From positions 1 to 7,190 of the forward strand of contig CAAELW010000146.1 in NCBI GenBank assembly GCA_900756875.1: DNA of 7,190 nt, written 5' to 3'. The notes under the pieces were generated by a model. The model was given only the letters and a program-made list of their open reading frames with translations. It ran no database searches and was not told the origin of the DNA. The stretch comes from Pasteurellaceae bacterium. Its GTDB lineage: Bacteria > Pseudomonadota > Gammaproteobacteria > Enterobacterales > Pasteurellaceae. Below are positions 7,155-7,190 of the stretch, in pieces (within the stretch, counting starts at the first letter, position 1; each line of letters opens with the position of its first letter). The translations under genes were made by a program, and so were the position numbers.

Positions 7155-7183
7155 AATAAATATTGACCTTAACCTTAGGTCAA
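7155..7183 (-). promoter_or_regulatory. Candidate rdgB promoter overlapping a dyad
   Basis: Read leftward, TTGACC (complement of 7178-7183, 5 of 6 to consensus) is followed after exactly 17 bases by TTTATT (complement of 7155-7160, 4 of 6). A start near 7148 would give rdgB a leader of about 52 bases. The same -35 sequence also occurs in the opposite direction because it lies in an inverted repeat. Confidence 0.45.
7163..7183. repeat. Inverted repeat TTGACCT-N7-AGGTCAA at the right edge
   Basis: Perfect 7-base arms (7163-7169 and 7177-7183) flank a 7-base spacer. Inside it, ACCTTA occurs twice in tandem (7166-7177). There is no T-run typical of a terminator, so an operator is more likely than a hairpin terminator. 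The gene to the right is outside the window. Confidence 0.6.
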
Positions 7184-7190
7184 AGTTTAT

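Overview
The window looks like ordinary core chromosome of a Pasteurellaceae member of the Haemophilus influenzae / H. parainfluenzae type. The DNA is A+T-rich. It carries four perfect copies of the 9-base Haemophilus uptake signal (AAGTGCGGT or its complement), all between genes or touching a stop codon. The proteins closely match those I remember from Haemophilus. Protein E differs from the H. influenzae version I recall, so a relative such as H. parainfluenzae is more likely than H. influenzae itself; this is inference.

Layout from left to right. efp (elongation factor P) is the only plus-strand gene and ends at a hairpin terminator. It converges on a leftward block reading focA - pflB - pflA - pe: the formate channel, pyruvate formate-lyase, its radical SAM activating enzyme, and the surface adhesin lipoprotein protein E. 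A strong hairpin separates pflB from pflA. No hairpin separates focA from pflB, or pflA from pe. Upstream of focA are a terminator for the next gene, a candidate promoter and an FNR-like site. Further right, all leftward, come comE1 (secreted helix-hairpin-helix competence protein), ybjQ (UPF0145) and rdgB (XTP/dITP pyrophosphatase). The right edge ends in a dyad that could be a promoter/operator.

How the genes work together. PflB converts pyruvate and CoA to acetyl-CoA and formate after PflA installs its glycyl radical, and FocA moves the formate across the inner membrane, so the middle of the window is a mixed-acid fermentation module. comE1 belongs to the natural competence system. Its upstream region carries a perfect CRP-S palindrome, the Sxy-dependent CRP site class of Pasteurellaceae, and between that and the gene an exact FNR-type box. 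efp and rdgB are housekeeping (translation of polyproline; nucleotide pool cleaning).

I do not see a new multi-gene system here. The most interesting signals are regulatory: the CRP-S plus FNR pairing in front of comE1, an uptake signal fused to the CRP-S site, the dyads upstream of focA, the edge dyad, and the possible co-transcription of an adhesin gene with pflA.
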